A stretch of 64,000 nucleotides of DNA from PSRJ01 sp963825305 (GCA_963825305.1 CAWGTA010000013.1:434001-498000); one strand, 5' to 3'. Shown: positions 17,327 to 29,619, numbered from the stretch's first letter. Numbers and translations: made by a program. Notes: a model not told the origin generated them from the letters alone.

Positions 17327-20300
17327 GTGAATTTCTCCGAGGCGTTCATACGGAGACCCATCGCTACTAGCTTGCTCATGCTGGCTATCGCGATGTTCGG
17401 TGTGATCGCCTACTGGGCGCTGTCGGTCAGCGACGTTCCCCAAATTGATTTCCCGACGATCCAGGTGCAGGCCGGGCTTCCCGGCGCTAGCCCAACCACT
17501 ATGGCGGCTTCCGTCGCCACCGTGCTGGAACGGCAGTTCACCACCATCGCCGGGCTGGATTCGATGATCTCCTCGAGTACCATGGGCGCAACCAGCATCA
17601 CGCTGCAGTTCAACCTGACCCGCGATATCGACTCGGCTGCGGTGGATGTGGAGACGGCCGTCGCGGCGGCGACGCCTCTGCTGCCGCCCGGAATGCCTAC
17701 GCCGCCCACATTCAAAAAACAGAACCCCGGCGATCAGCACATCATTACTTTGGCCGTGGCGTCGCCCACCATGCGGCTCTCCGATTTGGATAAGTACGCC
17801 GAAGACACCATCGTCCCGCGCATTTCCATCGTGCCGGGTGTGGCCCAGGTGCAGATCTTCGGCGCTGCCAAATACGCTGTGCGCGTGCAGGTGGACCCCA
17901 ACAAGCTGGCCGCGCGCCGCATCGGCCTCAACGAGATCAGCGACGCCGTACAGAACTGGAACGTCAACATTCCCACCGGCACGTTATTCGGCCCGCACAC
18001 CGCCTATAACGTTTTGTCGAACGGCCAGCTCACGCGTGCCATGGAATACCGGCCCATGATCGTGGCTTATCGAAACGGAGCGCCGGTGCGGCTGGATGAG
18101 GTCGCTCACGTAATCGACAGCGTGGAGGACGACAAGCAGAACGCGGTCTTGTACGGCCGCGAATTCGGCGAGGGCGGCACACCCTGTGTAGTCATGGGCG
18201 TAGCACGCCAACCCGGCGGCAACACGATTCAGGTGATCGACGCCATTCGCGCGCTGCTGCCTTCCATCCGCCAGCAACTCCCGCCCAGCGTGCGCCTGAT
18301 TATTCGCGGCGACCGGTCGCAGAATATCCGCGAGGCATTTCAGGATATCCAGTTCACCATGGCGGCCACCATCGCGCTGGTGATCCTGGTGATTTTCCTG
18401 TTCCTGCGGAATGCTTCCGCAACATTCATCCCCGCGATGGCGCTGCCCTTTTCCATTCTGGGCACCTTCTCGGTGATGTATGCGCTGAATTTCACGTTGA
18501 ACAATATCTCGATGATGGCGGTGATTCTCTCGATCGGCTTCGTAGTGGACGACGCCATCGTGATGCTGGAGAACATCGTCCGCCATATCGAAAATGGAGA
18601 AAAGCCGCTGCAGGCGGCCCTCCAAGGGTCACGCGAGATTGGTTTCACGATTCTTTCCATGACGGTGTCGCTGGCCGCGGTCTTCATTCCGATTTTATTT
18701 ATGTCCGGAATTCTCGGCAGGCTGTTCCGGGAATTTGCAGTCACTATCTGCGCCGCTATTCTGATTTCGGGCTTGGTTTCGATCACCCTGACCCCCATGC
18801 TTTGTAGCCGCCTGCTGCGACCATCACAGGCAAGAACGCCTGTGCCACTTGGGCGAGCATTTGACGGCATGCGCGCGGTGTATGGGCAAAGCCTGGGCTG
18901 GGTACTGGACCACCGGCCGGTGATGCTGGTGCTCTTCCTGGCAGTGGCGGGAGCGACGGCCTGGCTGTACCTGGCGGTTCCCAAGGGGTTTCTTCCGGAT
19001 GTGGACAACGACCAGTTCAACGTCAACCTGCTGGCGCAGCAAGGCACCTCGTACTACCAGATGCTGCAATACGGCGACCGCGTCTCCCGCATCACGGTGC
19101 AGGACCCGGACGTGGTCAGCCTGTACACGCGCACCGGGGGCAACAACGGCGCTGCCAATAACGCGAGCCTGACGGTAAACGTAAAGCCGCGGCGGCAGCG
19201 GCGGGCAACGGTGGTGGATATCATGAACCGTCTGCGGCCCAGGATCGCCAACCTCGCGGGACTGCGCATCTCCATGTCGATTCCGCAGCCCATCCGTTTC
19301 AGCGGCCGCAACTCGTCAGCCACCTACGACTATACGCTCTACTCTCCGGATACCGAAGCGCTGTACGGCTCAGCGCCCGCGCTGGAGGAAGCCATGTCGC
19401 GCCTTCCGGGCCTGGTGGACGTGACCAGCGATCTGCAAATCCGCAATCCGCAGATTCGGCTGACGGTGGACCGCGACCGCGCGGCGGCGTTGAATCTGGA
19501 CTGGAACGACATCGCCAGCATGTTGTACAACGCCTTCGGTCCGCAACTGGTCTCCACCATTTACGGCTCGACCAATCAGTATCGCGTTCTGCTGGAGGTG
19601 CTTCCTCAATACCAGCGATTCGAGGATTCGTTACGGCTGCTGTACCTGAAATCGCATTCCGGGCAGCTGGTCCCGCTGGATGCCATCGCCCGGTTGCAAT
19701 TGGATGCCGGCCCGAACGGAATTCCGCATTCGGGGCAGTTGCCATCGGTGACCATCTCCTTCGGGCTTCGCCCGGGAACGTCGCTCGGGCAGGCGACCGA
19801 TGCCATCGAGCAGGTGGCCAAAGCGAATCTTCCGGCCGCCATCACCGGCACGTTTCAAGGGTCCGCCAAGGTGTTTCAGGATTCCACGCGCAATATGATG
19901 TTGCTGTTGCTGATCGCGGTCCTGGTAGTCTACATCGTGCTCGGCATCCTATATGAGAGTTACATTCACCCGCTGACGATCCTGTCGGGCCTGCCTTCGG
20001 CCGGGTTCGGAGCTTTGCTGACGTTGCTGCTGTTCAAAATCGAGTTGAGCGTCTATAGTTTTGTCGGGTTGATTCTACTGATCGGGATCGTCAAAAAGAA
20101 CGCCATCATGCAGATCGATTTTGCGCTGGAGGCCGAGCGCAAGGAGGGCAAATCTCCGCTGCAGGCGATCCATGAAGGCTGCCTGATTCGCTTCCGGCCG
20201 ATCATGATGACCACCATGGCGGCGTTGCTGGGCGGCATCCCGGTGGCGCTCGGTTGGGGCGCGGGCGGCGAATCGCGCAGGCCCCTCGGCATGGCGGTGG

Positions 20301-20440
20301 TGGGCGGCCTGGCGTTTTCCCAGTTGATGACGCTTTACTTGACGCCCGTGGTGTACACCTACATGGCGGCGTTTCTGGAACGATGGCGGGCCATGCGGCG
20401 GCGGCCGGCGCTGTCCTCAGCGGTGCAGGCCGGCGACTGA
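17327..20440 (+). CDS. RND-family efflux transporter, AcrB/MdtB/MdtC-like inner-membrane pump
   Basis: The 1037-residue length and architecture are those of a proton-driven tripartite efflux pump subunit. FIRRPIATSLLMLAIAMFGV is the first helix, followed by the large periplasmic porter loop. Helices 2-6 include the proton-relay motif FVVDDAIVMLENIVRHIENG; a second periplasmic loop and helices 8-12 follow (GLILLIGIVKKNAIMQIDFA, FRPIMMTTMAALLGGIPVAL). The start is GTG. No membrane-fusion protein or outer-membrane channel gene adjoins it, which is unusual; partners must be encoded elsewhere. It follows hemD by 69 bases in the same direction, without other link. Confidence 0.92.
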   Translation: MNFSEAFIRRPIATSLLMLAIAMFGVIAYWALSVSDVPQIDFPTIQVQAGLPGASPTTMAASVATVLERQFTTIAGLDSMISSSTMGATSITLQFNLTRDIDSAAVDVETAVAAATPLLPPGMPTPPTFKKQNPGDQHIITLAVASPTMRLSDLDKYAEDTIVPRISIVPGVAQVQIFGAAKYAVRVQVDPNKLAARRIGLNEISDAVQNWNVNIPTGTLFGPHTAYNVLSNGQLTRAMEYRPMIVAYRNGAPVRLDEVAHVIDSVEDDKQNAVLYGREFGEGGTPCVVMGVARQPGGNTIQVIDAIRALLPSIRQQLPPSVRLIIRGDRSQNIREAFQDIQFTMAATIALVILVIFLFLRNASATFIPAMALPFSILGTFSVMYALNFTLNNISMMAVILSIGFVVDDAIVMLENIVRHIENGEKPLQAALQGSREIGFTILSMTVSLAAVFIPILFMSGILGRLFREFAVTICAAILISGLVSITLTPMLCSRLLRPSQARTPVPLGRAFDGMRAVYGQSLGWVLDHRPVMLVLFLAVAGATAWLYLAVPKGFLPDVDNDQFNVNLLAQQGTSYYQMLQYGDRVSRITVQDPDVVSLYTRTGGNNGAANNASLTVNVKPRRQRRATVVDIMNRLRPRIANLAGLRISMSIPQPIRFSGRNSSATYDYTLYSPDTEALYGSAPALEEAMSRLPGLVDVTSDLQIRNPQIRLTVDRDRAAALNLDWNDIASMLYNAFGPQLVSTIYGSTNQYRVLLEVLPQYQRFEDSLRLLYLKSHSGQLVPLDAIARLQLDAGPNGIPHSGQLPSVTISFGLRPGTSLGQATDAIEQVAKANLPAAITGTFQGSAKVFQDSTRNMMLLLLIAVLVVYIVLGILYESYIHPLTILSGLPSAGFGALLTLLLFKIELSVYSFVGLILLIGIVKKNAIMQIDFALEAERKEGKSPLQAIHEGCLIRFRPIMMTTMAALLGGIPVALGWGAGGESRRPLGMAVVGGLAFSQLMTLYLTPVVYTYMAAFLERWRAMRRRPALSSAVQAGD

Positions 20441-20597
20441 GGGGCGCCTGGCGCCACCCAATAAGGCCGCCTGGACCCATAGCCAGAAGTTAACAGCGCC
20501 AGACCCAAGCGTCCACGGTATTACACAACTCTTACAAATCGCCTGGAAGATCCCTGCTAGTTTGAAGGAGTACCACCTACCCAAAACCTGAGGATCT

Positions 20598-21452
20598 GTG
20601 AATACTTCCGTCATCGACATCCACACCAGCCAAAAGCTGAACTGGCCCACAGTTATCACTTTGGCGCTTCTCCATATTGGCGCGGTCGCCGCCTTTTTTA
20701 TGTTCACCTGGCCCAGTTTGGCCATGGCCGTTTTTTTGCTCTGGATGTGTACGGGGCTCGGTATAAGCATGGGTTATCATCGCCTGCATACACATCGGTC
20801 CTATAAGGTTCCGCGGTGGCTGGAGTATTTCTTTGCGCTTTGCGGAGCCCTGACACTGGAAGGCGGGCCGATTTTCTGGGTCGCCACACACCGCATACAC
20901 CATCAGAAATCCGACCAGCCCGGCGACCCACATACGCCCCGGGAGGGCGCCTGGTGGTCTCACGTCGGCTGGATTCTCATCGGGGAGTCCAAGCACAACA
21001 ATACCCGGCTGATGTCCAAGTACGCGCCTGATCTGGCCAAACACCCATTCTATGTTTGGTTGAACAATTATCACTGGCTCCCCTTGGCCGTACTTTCTGT
21101 GTTGCTGTTTCTGGTGGGCGGGCTTCCCATGCTCCTGTGGGGCGTTTGCCTCCGGGTAGTGGTCGGTCTGCACGCCACGTGGATGGTGAACTCGGTTACG
21201 CACATGTGGGGCTCGCGCCGTTTCGCGACGTCTGACGATTCCCGTAACAACTGGTGGGTCGCGCTGATCACGTTCGGAGAAGGCTGGCACAACAACCACC
21301 ACGCACACCCGACTTCGGCGCGGCACGGACTGGCGTGGTACGAGTTCGATCCGTCCTGGTTACTGATCCGCACTCTGGAATCTCTGGGCATCGCCAGAGC
21401 GGTCCATGCAGTCACCGTGGATGGAGAGCGCGCCTCGCGCAGAGCAGCGTAG
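20598..21452 (+). CDS. Acyl-CoA/acyl-lipid desaturase (delta-9 type)
   Basis: The 284-residue integral membrane di-iron enzyme has all three histidine boxes: GYHRLHTHRSY (about residue 60), THRIHHQKSD (about 97) and HNNHHAHPTSA (about 232). Hydrophobic pairs lie between them (TLALLHIGAVAAFFMFTWPS, PLAVLSVLLFLVGGLPMLLW). It would introduce double bonds in fatty acids to tune membrane fluidity. The start is GTG at 20598. The 157 bases upstream show no gene. A palindromic repeat begins 6 bases after the stop. Confidence 0.9.
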   Translation: MNTSVIDIHTSQKLNWPTVITLALLHIGAVAAFFMFTWPSLAMAVFLLWMCTGLGISMGYHRLHTHRSYKVPRWLEYFFALCGALTLEGGPIFWVATHRIHHQKSDQPGDPHTPREGAWWSHVGWILIGESKHNNTRLMSKYAPDLAKHPFYVWLNNYHWLPLAVLSVLLFLVGGLPMLLWGVCLRVVVGLHATWMVNSVTHMWGSRRFATSDDSRNNWWVALITFGEGWHNNHHAHPTSARHGLAWYEFDPSWLLIRTLESLGIARAVHAVTVDGERASRRAA

Positions 21453-21458
21453 CGTATA

Positions 21459-21527
21459 ACCGCTCCCTTTGGTCACGGCTTAGTAACGTACTGGCACCAT
21501 ACTGAGCCGCGACCAAAGGGGAGCGGT
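21459..21527. repeat. ACCGCTCCC/GGGAGCGGT long palindrome, copy 1
   Basis: The left arm ACCGCTCCCTTTGGTCACGG pairs with the right arm containing CGACCAAAGGGGAGCGGT around a short centre (GTACTGGCACC). The other full copies lie at 50552 and 59143. It sits right after the desaturase stop, so it could end that transcript as a strong hairpin, though no T-run follows. Confidence 0.85.
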
Positions 21528-21576
21528 ATGCACGGGCTTGATGCAGCCTGCCCTCCGCCCGGCTTAAGCTGAAGGT

Positions 21577-22470
21577 ATGGTTCTTGCCGGCCGGCGCAGG
21601 TCGATCGCTCTTTTCATCGCTCTCGGCGCCGGGCTGATCTCGGTCATCCTTCTCCTCTACATTGGTTGGGTTGTGGTCGGCTGGCGAACCGGAATCCTGT
21701 TTTTCCTGGGTGTCCTGTTGCTCGCCGTCGTCCTCGGCGGCGTCGTGCTCAATACCCTTTTCCTGGTGCGCGAGATCCGGCGCAATGAGCAGCACGACGC
21801 CTTCATCAACGCCGTTACGCATGAACTCAAGACGCCGGTCGCATCCATCCGGTTGTATCTGGAAACCCTCCAAACCCACGCGCTCGAGGACGCCAAGCGC
21901 CACGAGTTCTACCGCATCATGCTGGCGGATAGCGACCGGCTGCTGGGTACCATCGAACAGGTCTTGCGCACCGGACGCATGGGCCCCGGCAACCGGAAGC
22001 CCAATTTCACGGACGTCGAACTCGAGAGTGTGGTGGAGGAGTCCGTAGCCCGCGCGCGCACACTGTACCACCTGCCGCCGGAATCCCTGAAGTTCGATCG
22101 CGGGGCGCGCGTAACGATTCGAGGCGACTTGGATGAGATCCAAGCCGCGGTCTCCAACCTGATTGATAACGCGGTGAAGTATTCCGAAACGCGCGTCGAC
22201 GTGACCGTCGCAATTGGCCGGGCCGACCCCAGGTACGTGACTTTGCGGGTGATCGACCGCGGCGCGGGTATTCCGGGCTCCGAGTTGAAGCGCATCTTCA
22301 AACGGTTTTACCGGACACCTGGTTCGCTCGCCACGCGCATCAAAGGAACCGGCCTCGGATTGTTCATTGTGCGTTCGGTGGCGCGGCGCCACGGCGGCCG
22401 GGTGTGGGCCGAAAGCGAGGGCCCCGGCCACGGCAGCACGTTTGTGCTGCAACTTCCCGTTGCGAAATGA
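21577..22470 (+). CDS. Sensor histidine kinase
   Basis: The 297-residue kinase has two N-terminal membrane helices with almost no periplasmic sensor loop (SIALFIALGAGLISVILLLY; ILFFLGVLLLAVVLGGVVLN). The dimerisation domain carries the phosphorylated His in AVTHELKTPVASIRLYLETL. The ATPase domain has SNLIDNAVKYSE (N box), VIDRGAGIPGSELKRIF (G1/F) and GTGLGLFIVRSVARRHGG (G2). A short-loop layout suggests sensing within the membrane. It overlaps the response regulator by ATGA, making a standard two-component pair. Confidence 0.93.
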   Translation: MVLAGRRRSIALFIALGAGLISVILLLYIGWVVVGWRTGILFFLGVLLLAVVLGGVVLNTLFLVREIRRNEQHDAFINAVTHELKTPVASIRLYLETLQTHALEDAKRHEFYRIMLADSDRLLGTIEQVLRTGRMGPGNRKPNFTDVELESVVEESVARARTLYHLPPESLKFDRGARVTIRGDLDEIQAAVSNLIDNAVKYSETRVDVTVAIGRADPRYVTLRVIDRGAGIPGSELKRIFKRFYRTPGSLATRIKGTGLGLFIVRSVARRHGGRVWAESEGPGHGSTFVLQLPVAK

Positions 22471-23201
22471 ATCGTCTATTAATCGTAGAGGACGAAAAGC
22501 ACCTTGCGGACGGCTTGCGCTTCAACCTGGAGTCCCAGGGCTATGAAGTGGAGACCGTGGATACCGGAGAGGCTGCCCTCGATCTTCTGATCGCCAGAGC
22601 GCAGCACTTCGATGTGGTTGTGTTGGACGTGATGCTGCCCGGAAAGGATGGCTTCACCGTGGTCTCCGAGATGCGCCAGGCCGGTCAGTACGTTCCAACG
22701 CTTATCCTGACTGCCCGAGGGCACCCGGACGACGTTCTGCAAGGCTTCGCAGCGGGCGCAGACGACTACCTGCCCAAACCATTTGAGCTGGCGATCCTGA
22801 TTGCCCGCGTAGACAGCCTGGTGCGCCGGCGGGCGTGGCTGCATGCCTCGCTGGACACCGCCCCACCGCCGGTCGAGCTGCCGAATACGTTTACTTTCGG
22901 TGAAACAGCCATCCATTTCGACCGTTTGGAAATCCGCGCGGGGGAGCAGGTATTTCCGCTGACGTTGATGGAATCAGATCTCCTTCGATGTCTCATTCGC
23001 CATGAAGGCCAGCCAGTATCGCGGAAGGTGATGCTGGAAGAAGTGTGGGAGCTGCACGAGGACACGGATACTCGCGCCATCGACAACTTTGTGGTGCGGC
23101 TACGCCGCTACATTGAACGCGACCCCAGGCGCCCGCGCCACCTGTTGACCGTACGCGGCGTGGGCTACCGCTTCGTGGCTACTCCGGCGGAACCCGGTTG
23201 A
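22467..23201 (+). CDS. Two-component response regulator, OmpR/PhoB family
   Basis: The 244-residue regulator has a receiver domain with acidic pocket LLIVEDEKHLADGLRF and the phosphoacceptor Asp in VVVLDVMLPGKDGF. Thr/Lys switch residues lie in ILTARG and YLPKPFELAILIARV. The C-terminal winged helix (about residues 145-240) has LTLMESDLLRCLIRHEGQPV and RRYIERDPRRPRHLLTVRGV. The start ATG overlaps the kinase stop. Targets are unknown. Confidence 0.94.
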   Translation: MNRLLIVEDEKHLADGLRFNLESQGYEVETVDTGEAALDLLIARAQHFDVVVLDVMLPGKDGFTVVSEMRQAGQYVPTLILTARGHPDDVLQGFAAGADDYLPKPFELAILIARVDSLVRRRAWLHASLDTAPPPVELPNTFTFGETAIHFDRLEIRAGEQVFPLTLMESDLLRCLIRHEGQPVSRKVMLEEVWELHEDTDTRAIDNFVVRLRRYIERDPRRPRHLLTVRGVGYRFVATPAEPG

Positions 23202-23223
23202 GGCGCCGGGCCACTTCACCGGG

Positions 23224-23976
23224 CTATGCGTTCCGCCTGGCCACGAAGAATGTGCGTCCTTCGCCCAATTGGCCGGCCATCCCGAGATCGCCGGCGTCGT
23301 AGCAGACCACCTCTGCGAACCCGGCGTGCTCCAGCGCGCCGCCGATCTCATCGGAGGTATAGCAGCGTTCCCGAACGACTACGTCCGACCTGTGCCATGC
23401 GCCTTCGATCAGCCGAAACATGGTGATGGTGCAACAGGCCAGACGCGAGCGGAAATCGTAGCCGGCGCCGGTGATGGTGAGGACGTGATCGTTGCGCACC
23501 AGGGCGAAATTCTCTCCCCAGTGAGTCTGGTACGCCGCTTCGAGAAGCATATCGAAGGCCAGCCAGCCTCCGGGTTTTACCGCCGCCGCGATGTTGCGGA
23601 AGGCGGCTTCCAGATCGGGCTTGTCGACGATGTGGTTCAGGCTGTCAAACGTGGAGACGGCCGCATCGTACTGCCCGCCCGCGCGGTAAGTTGCCGCCTC
23701 GCCCACCTGGAAATCCGCCGCCGGCGCTTTTTCGCGCGCATAGCGAACCATCTCCGGGGAAGCGTCGAAACCGGATACCCGGTAGCCGCGCTCCGCCAGC
23801 TGCGCAGCCAGATAGCCGGTGCCGCAGCAAACGTCCAGGATGTGTGCGCCGGTGGGCAGGCGCTTTAGCCAGATGCGCTGCAGGATCGGAAACGCAAGGC
23901 TGTGAAACTCCTCGTTCCAATAGCGGTTGTAAAACCAGGCAAAGTCGTCGTAGCCGGCCACGTCGTTTTCCAGCAT
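23224..23976 (-). CDS. Class I SAM-dependent methyltransferase
   Basis: This 250-residue enzyme has motif I HILDVCCGTGYLAAQLAERG, motif II GYRVSGFDASPEMVRYAREK, YDAAVSTFDSLNHIVDKPDL and AAVKPGGWLAFDML. It is a small-molecule-type methyltransferase of the UbiE/BioC-like group; the substrate is unknown. The ATG at 23976 (MLENDVAGYDDFAWFY) is preferred to 24030 because homology starts there. It converges on the response regulator with a 22-base gap. Confidence 0.85.
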   Translation of the reverse strand: MLENDVAGYDDFAWFYNRYWNEEFHSLAFPILQRIWLKRLPTGAHILDVCCGTGYLAAQLAERGYRVSGFDASPEMVRYAREKAPAADFQVGEAATYRAGGQYDAAVSTFDSLNHIVDKPDLEAAFRNIAAAVKPGGWLAFDMLLEAAYQTHWGENFALVRNDHVLTITGAGYDFRSRLACCTITMFRLIEGAWHRSDVVVRERCYTSDEIGGALEHAGFAEVVCYDAGDLGMAGQLGEGRTFFVARRNA

Positions 23977-24089
23977 GCCATATAGCGGCCTATTCCGTGA
24001 AACAAAGCGACACTGTGGGCGTAGTGACATACGCCGGGGCCGGCTGAATTTCGCAGGTGGATTACATCAAGAAGACTACCGTGCGGTGA

Positions 24090-24198
24090 TATAGTGAAGA
24101 AAACCCCGATTTGCAAGGGGACCAAGAAGCTACCAGTATAGGGTCAAATTTGAACGACGCGGCCCGGCGGGACTCAGACTCCCGCCGGGTTTTTCTTT
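24090..24198 (+). ncRNA. Candidate small RNA with its own terminator
   Basis: A good -10 hexamer TATAGT lies at 24090-24095. About 8 bases later begins a sequence able to fold as CCCC-loop-GGGG (24104-24120), followed by the self-complementary TCAAATTTGA and a strong intrinsic terminator. No open frame fits the roughly 95 bases between. The -35 box is not convincing (TCAAGA at 17-base spacing). It could also be the 3' end of a longer antisense transcript. Confidence 0.35.
24163..24198 (+). terminator. Strong intrinsic terminator
   Basis: A perfect 10-base stem (CCCGGCGGGA at 24163-24172 pairing with 24180-24189) with a 7-base loop is followed by TTTTTCTTT. The T-run is only on the plus strand, although the nearest plus-strand gene ends at 23201, so it probably ends an unannotated transcript. 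Confidence 0.8.
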
Positions 24199-24213
24199 GC
24201 GTCGAGCTTGGCG

Positions 24214-24639
24214 TTAGCTGCCGTGGTTTTCGTGGCTGAATGCGTCGGGGGCCTTGTTCTGTATGCGGTTCCAGCTCTCGTCCAGCTTCTGTCGGGTCGC
24301 ATCCCAGGTCTCTTTGGTCGCTGTCTTCGCTTCGTCCAGATCGTGGCGCAGGCCAACGGTCTGATCCTTCATTTCCTTCCAGGCGCGCTTGGACTTCGCG
24401 TCGGCCTTGTCCTTGGCAATATCCCATCGCTGTTGTAGTTCATCGAGGTCCTGCCGCCGCCGCGTGATGTAGGAGTCTCGATCGAGGATCCAATCGTCAG
24501 CGGACGGCGCGGGCTGGCTGGCCGCTGGAGTGTTGTCGGCGGAGCGATCGGCAGTGGTGCGGTTATCCTTGCCGCAGCCGATGGCCAGGCTGATGGCGAG
24601 CAAGCCTACGGTTCCGAAGAGAATTGATTGGGTTTTCAC
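24214..24639 (-). CDS. Small helical lipoprotein
   Basis: The 141-residue protein has a lipoprotein signal peptide with lipobox LAIGC at residue 22. A disordered Asp/Ala/Pro-rich linker follows, then a long charged helix region (about residues 55-130, DELQQRWDIAKDKADAKSKR, AWKEMKDQTVGLRHDLDEAK) that looks like a coiled coil. Such proteins usually sit in the outer or inner membrane facing the periplasm. I do not recognise a named family. It is divergent from nothing and convergent with the small RNA candidate. Confidence 0.7.
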   Translation of the reverse strand: MKTQSILFGTVGLLAISLAIGCGKDNRTTADRSADNTPAASQPAPSADDWILDRDSYITRRRQDLDELQQRWDIAKDKADAKSKRAWKEMKDQTVGLRHDLDEAKTATKETWDATRQKLDESWNRIQNKAPDAFSHENHGS

Positions 24640-24722
24640 AGTTACCTCCCAAGCTGGGAGAGAGCACGCCGGTCGCCATTGGGATGAACGCGACGAAAAC
24701 CGCCGCTCACTTTAAGCCAGCC

Positions 24723-24746
24723 CACCGGCGGGGGAGACCGCCGGCC

Positions 24747-24748
<2 letters not shown>
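24723..24748. repeat. CCGGCGG short palindromic repeat at the carB end
   Basis: CACCGGCGGGGGAGACCGCC and its mirrored half make a 7-base GC stem overlapping the carB stop codon. It belongs to the same family as 41005-41030 and 54031-54058. Confidence 0.6.
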
Positions 24749-27983
<3,235 letters not shown>

Positions 27984-27986
27984 CCG

Positions 27987-29114
27987 TTACTGGTTCTCAC
28001 TCATGAGCTGGACGAAATCGTCGAACAGGTAGTGCGAATCGTGTGGGCCGGGCGCGGCCTCGGGGTGATACTGTACGCAAAACACCGGGTAGCGGCGGTG
28101 GCGGAAACCTTCGAGCGTCTGGTCGTTCAAATTGAGGTGCGTGATCTCGACGTCGTTGAGGTTCAGGGATTCCGGAGCGACCGCAAAACCGTGATTGTGA
28201 GACGTGATTTCCACTTTCTTGGTCAGCTCGTTGCGCACCGGGTGATTGGCGCCGCGATGGCCGAACTTCAATTTGTAGGTCTTGCCCCCCACCGCCAGGC
28301 CGAGTAACTGGTGACCCAGGCAGATGCCGAATATCGGCTTCTTCCCGATCAGCTTGCGGATGTTGGCGACCTGCGGCTGAAGAGGCTCGGGATCGCCAGG
28401 GCCGTTGGAGAGGAACACGCCGTCGGGATTCAGCGCGAGCACGTCCTCGGCGGAAGTCAGCGCCGGAACCACGGTAACGCGGCAGCCTACCTGAACCAGG
28501 CGCCGCAAGATGTTTTGCTTGATTCCGAAATCGTAGGCGACCACGTGATGGCGCGGCGCGGGCGCGGCCGCGATGAATTCCGAAGGCGAGCAGGGATCCA
28601 CGGCTTTAGTCCACGAGTAACGCTCGGCGGTCGAGACGCGGCTGGCCAGATCCAGGCCGGCCATGGTGGGTATGCTGCGGGCCTTTTCGATGAGCTTTCG
28701 CGCATCGGATTCGACCGAAGAGAGTACGCCGCGCATCACGCCGCGGCTCCGCAGATGGCGTACCAGTGCGCGCGTGTCCAGATCGGAAATTACGGGAATG
28801 CCGTTACGGTTCAGAAAGGTTCCGGCTTCGGCATCCGAGCGCCAGTTGCTGGCGATGGCCGAAAATTCGCGCACAGCCAGCCCCTCGATGTACGGGCGCA
28901 TGGCTTCGTTGTCCTCCACGTTGGTTCCGTAATTGCCGATCTGGGGATTGGTGAGGATCACGATTTGCCCCGAATAAGAGGGATCGGTGAACACTTCCTG
29001 ATAGCCGGTGAGCGCGGTATTGAACACGACTTCCCCCGACCGTTCCGTAGACGCACCAAAACTCCTGCCTTCGAAGACCGTTCCGTCTTCCAAGGCGAGG
29101 ATTGCAGAATTCAA
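27987..29114 (-). CDS. carA: Carbamoyl-phosphate synthase small subunit
   Basis: CarA is the glutaminase that supplies ammonia to CarB. The 375-residue protein has an N-terminal domain (ILALEDGTVFEGRSFGA, FNTALTGYQEVFTDPSYSGQ) and a class I amidotransferase domain. The nucleophile Cys lies in FGICLGHQLLGLAVGGKTYK, with the catalytic His/Glu in VFCVQYHPEAAPGPHDS. It is the first gene of a two-gene operon with carB. The 262 bases upstream, toward the pilin gene, should hold its promoter; no pyrimidine attenuator was evident. Confidence 0.96.
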   Translation of the reverse strand: MNSAILALEDGTVFEGRSFGASTERSGEVVFNTALTGYQEVFTDPSYSGQIVILTNPQIGNYGTNVEDNEAMRPYIEGLAVREFSAIASNWRSDAEAGTFLNRNGIPVISDLDTRALVRHLRSRGVMRGVLSSVESDARKLIEKARSIPTMAGLDLASRVSTAERYSWTKAVDPCSPSEFIAAAPAPRHHVVAYDFGIKQNILRRLVQVGCRVTVVPALTSAEDVLALNPDGVFLSNGPGDPEPLQPQVANIRKLIGKKPIFGICLGHQLLGLAVGGKTYKLKFGHRGANHPVRNELTKKVEITSHNHGFAVAPESLNLNDVEITHLNLNDQTLEGFRHRRYPVFCVQYHPEAAPGPHDSHYLFDDFVQLMSENQ

Positions 29115-29376
29115 GTTACGCTGGTTCCTTCCTGGGGAGTGGGTAATTTCCAGTTTACCAGGAGATCCCGGTAGGGAAATGCCGCGCGGGGCCGCCGTTT
29201 TGCCTCATTTGCTACCGTTGGTTCCGAGCGCTCAATAACCTTCGTTAACGCGTCAGTACCAACAGTACCTGCCAGTACTTTTCGATTTGGTTTTTACATG
29301 CCACACTACCAGCAGTTTCGAGGAGCCGTGGCCGCGAGGTCACGAAAATAAACACCTCTGATCTAAGGAGTAACTA

Positions 29377-29559
29377 ATGACGTTTCTGAGAAATTTTTGG
29401 CAGGAAGAACAGGGTCAGGACTTGATCGAATATACACTCCTGATGGCATTCGTGGCTTTGGCGTCGGCGGCTCTCTTTCTGGGAGCGGGCGGCAGCATCA
29501 AAGGCATCTGGACCACCACCAACAGTCAGCTTACGCAAGCCAACACCCAGGCGAGCTAA
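29377..29559 (+). CDS. Flp-family type IVb pilin
   Basis: The 60-residue prepilin has a short leader, the Glu-rich processing region with QGQDLIEYTLLMAFVALASA and one hydrophobic helix. It ends in a short polar tail (TTTNSQLTQANTQAS). The ribosome-binding site TAAGGAG lies 7 bases before the ATG. Flp pilins are assembled by a Tad machine for adhesion; no tad or prepilin-peptidase gene is present here, so it depends on genes elsewhere. Confidence 0.9.
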   Translation: MTFLRNFWQEEQGQDLIEYTLLMAFVALASAALFLGAGGSIKGIWTTTNSQLTQANTQAS

Positions 29560-29619
29560 TGCAACCTATCGCGGGCCGGTCCACGATGGCACCGGCCGCA
29601 AAGGCACCTGCGATCCCCA

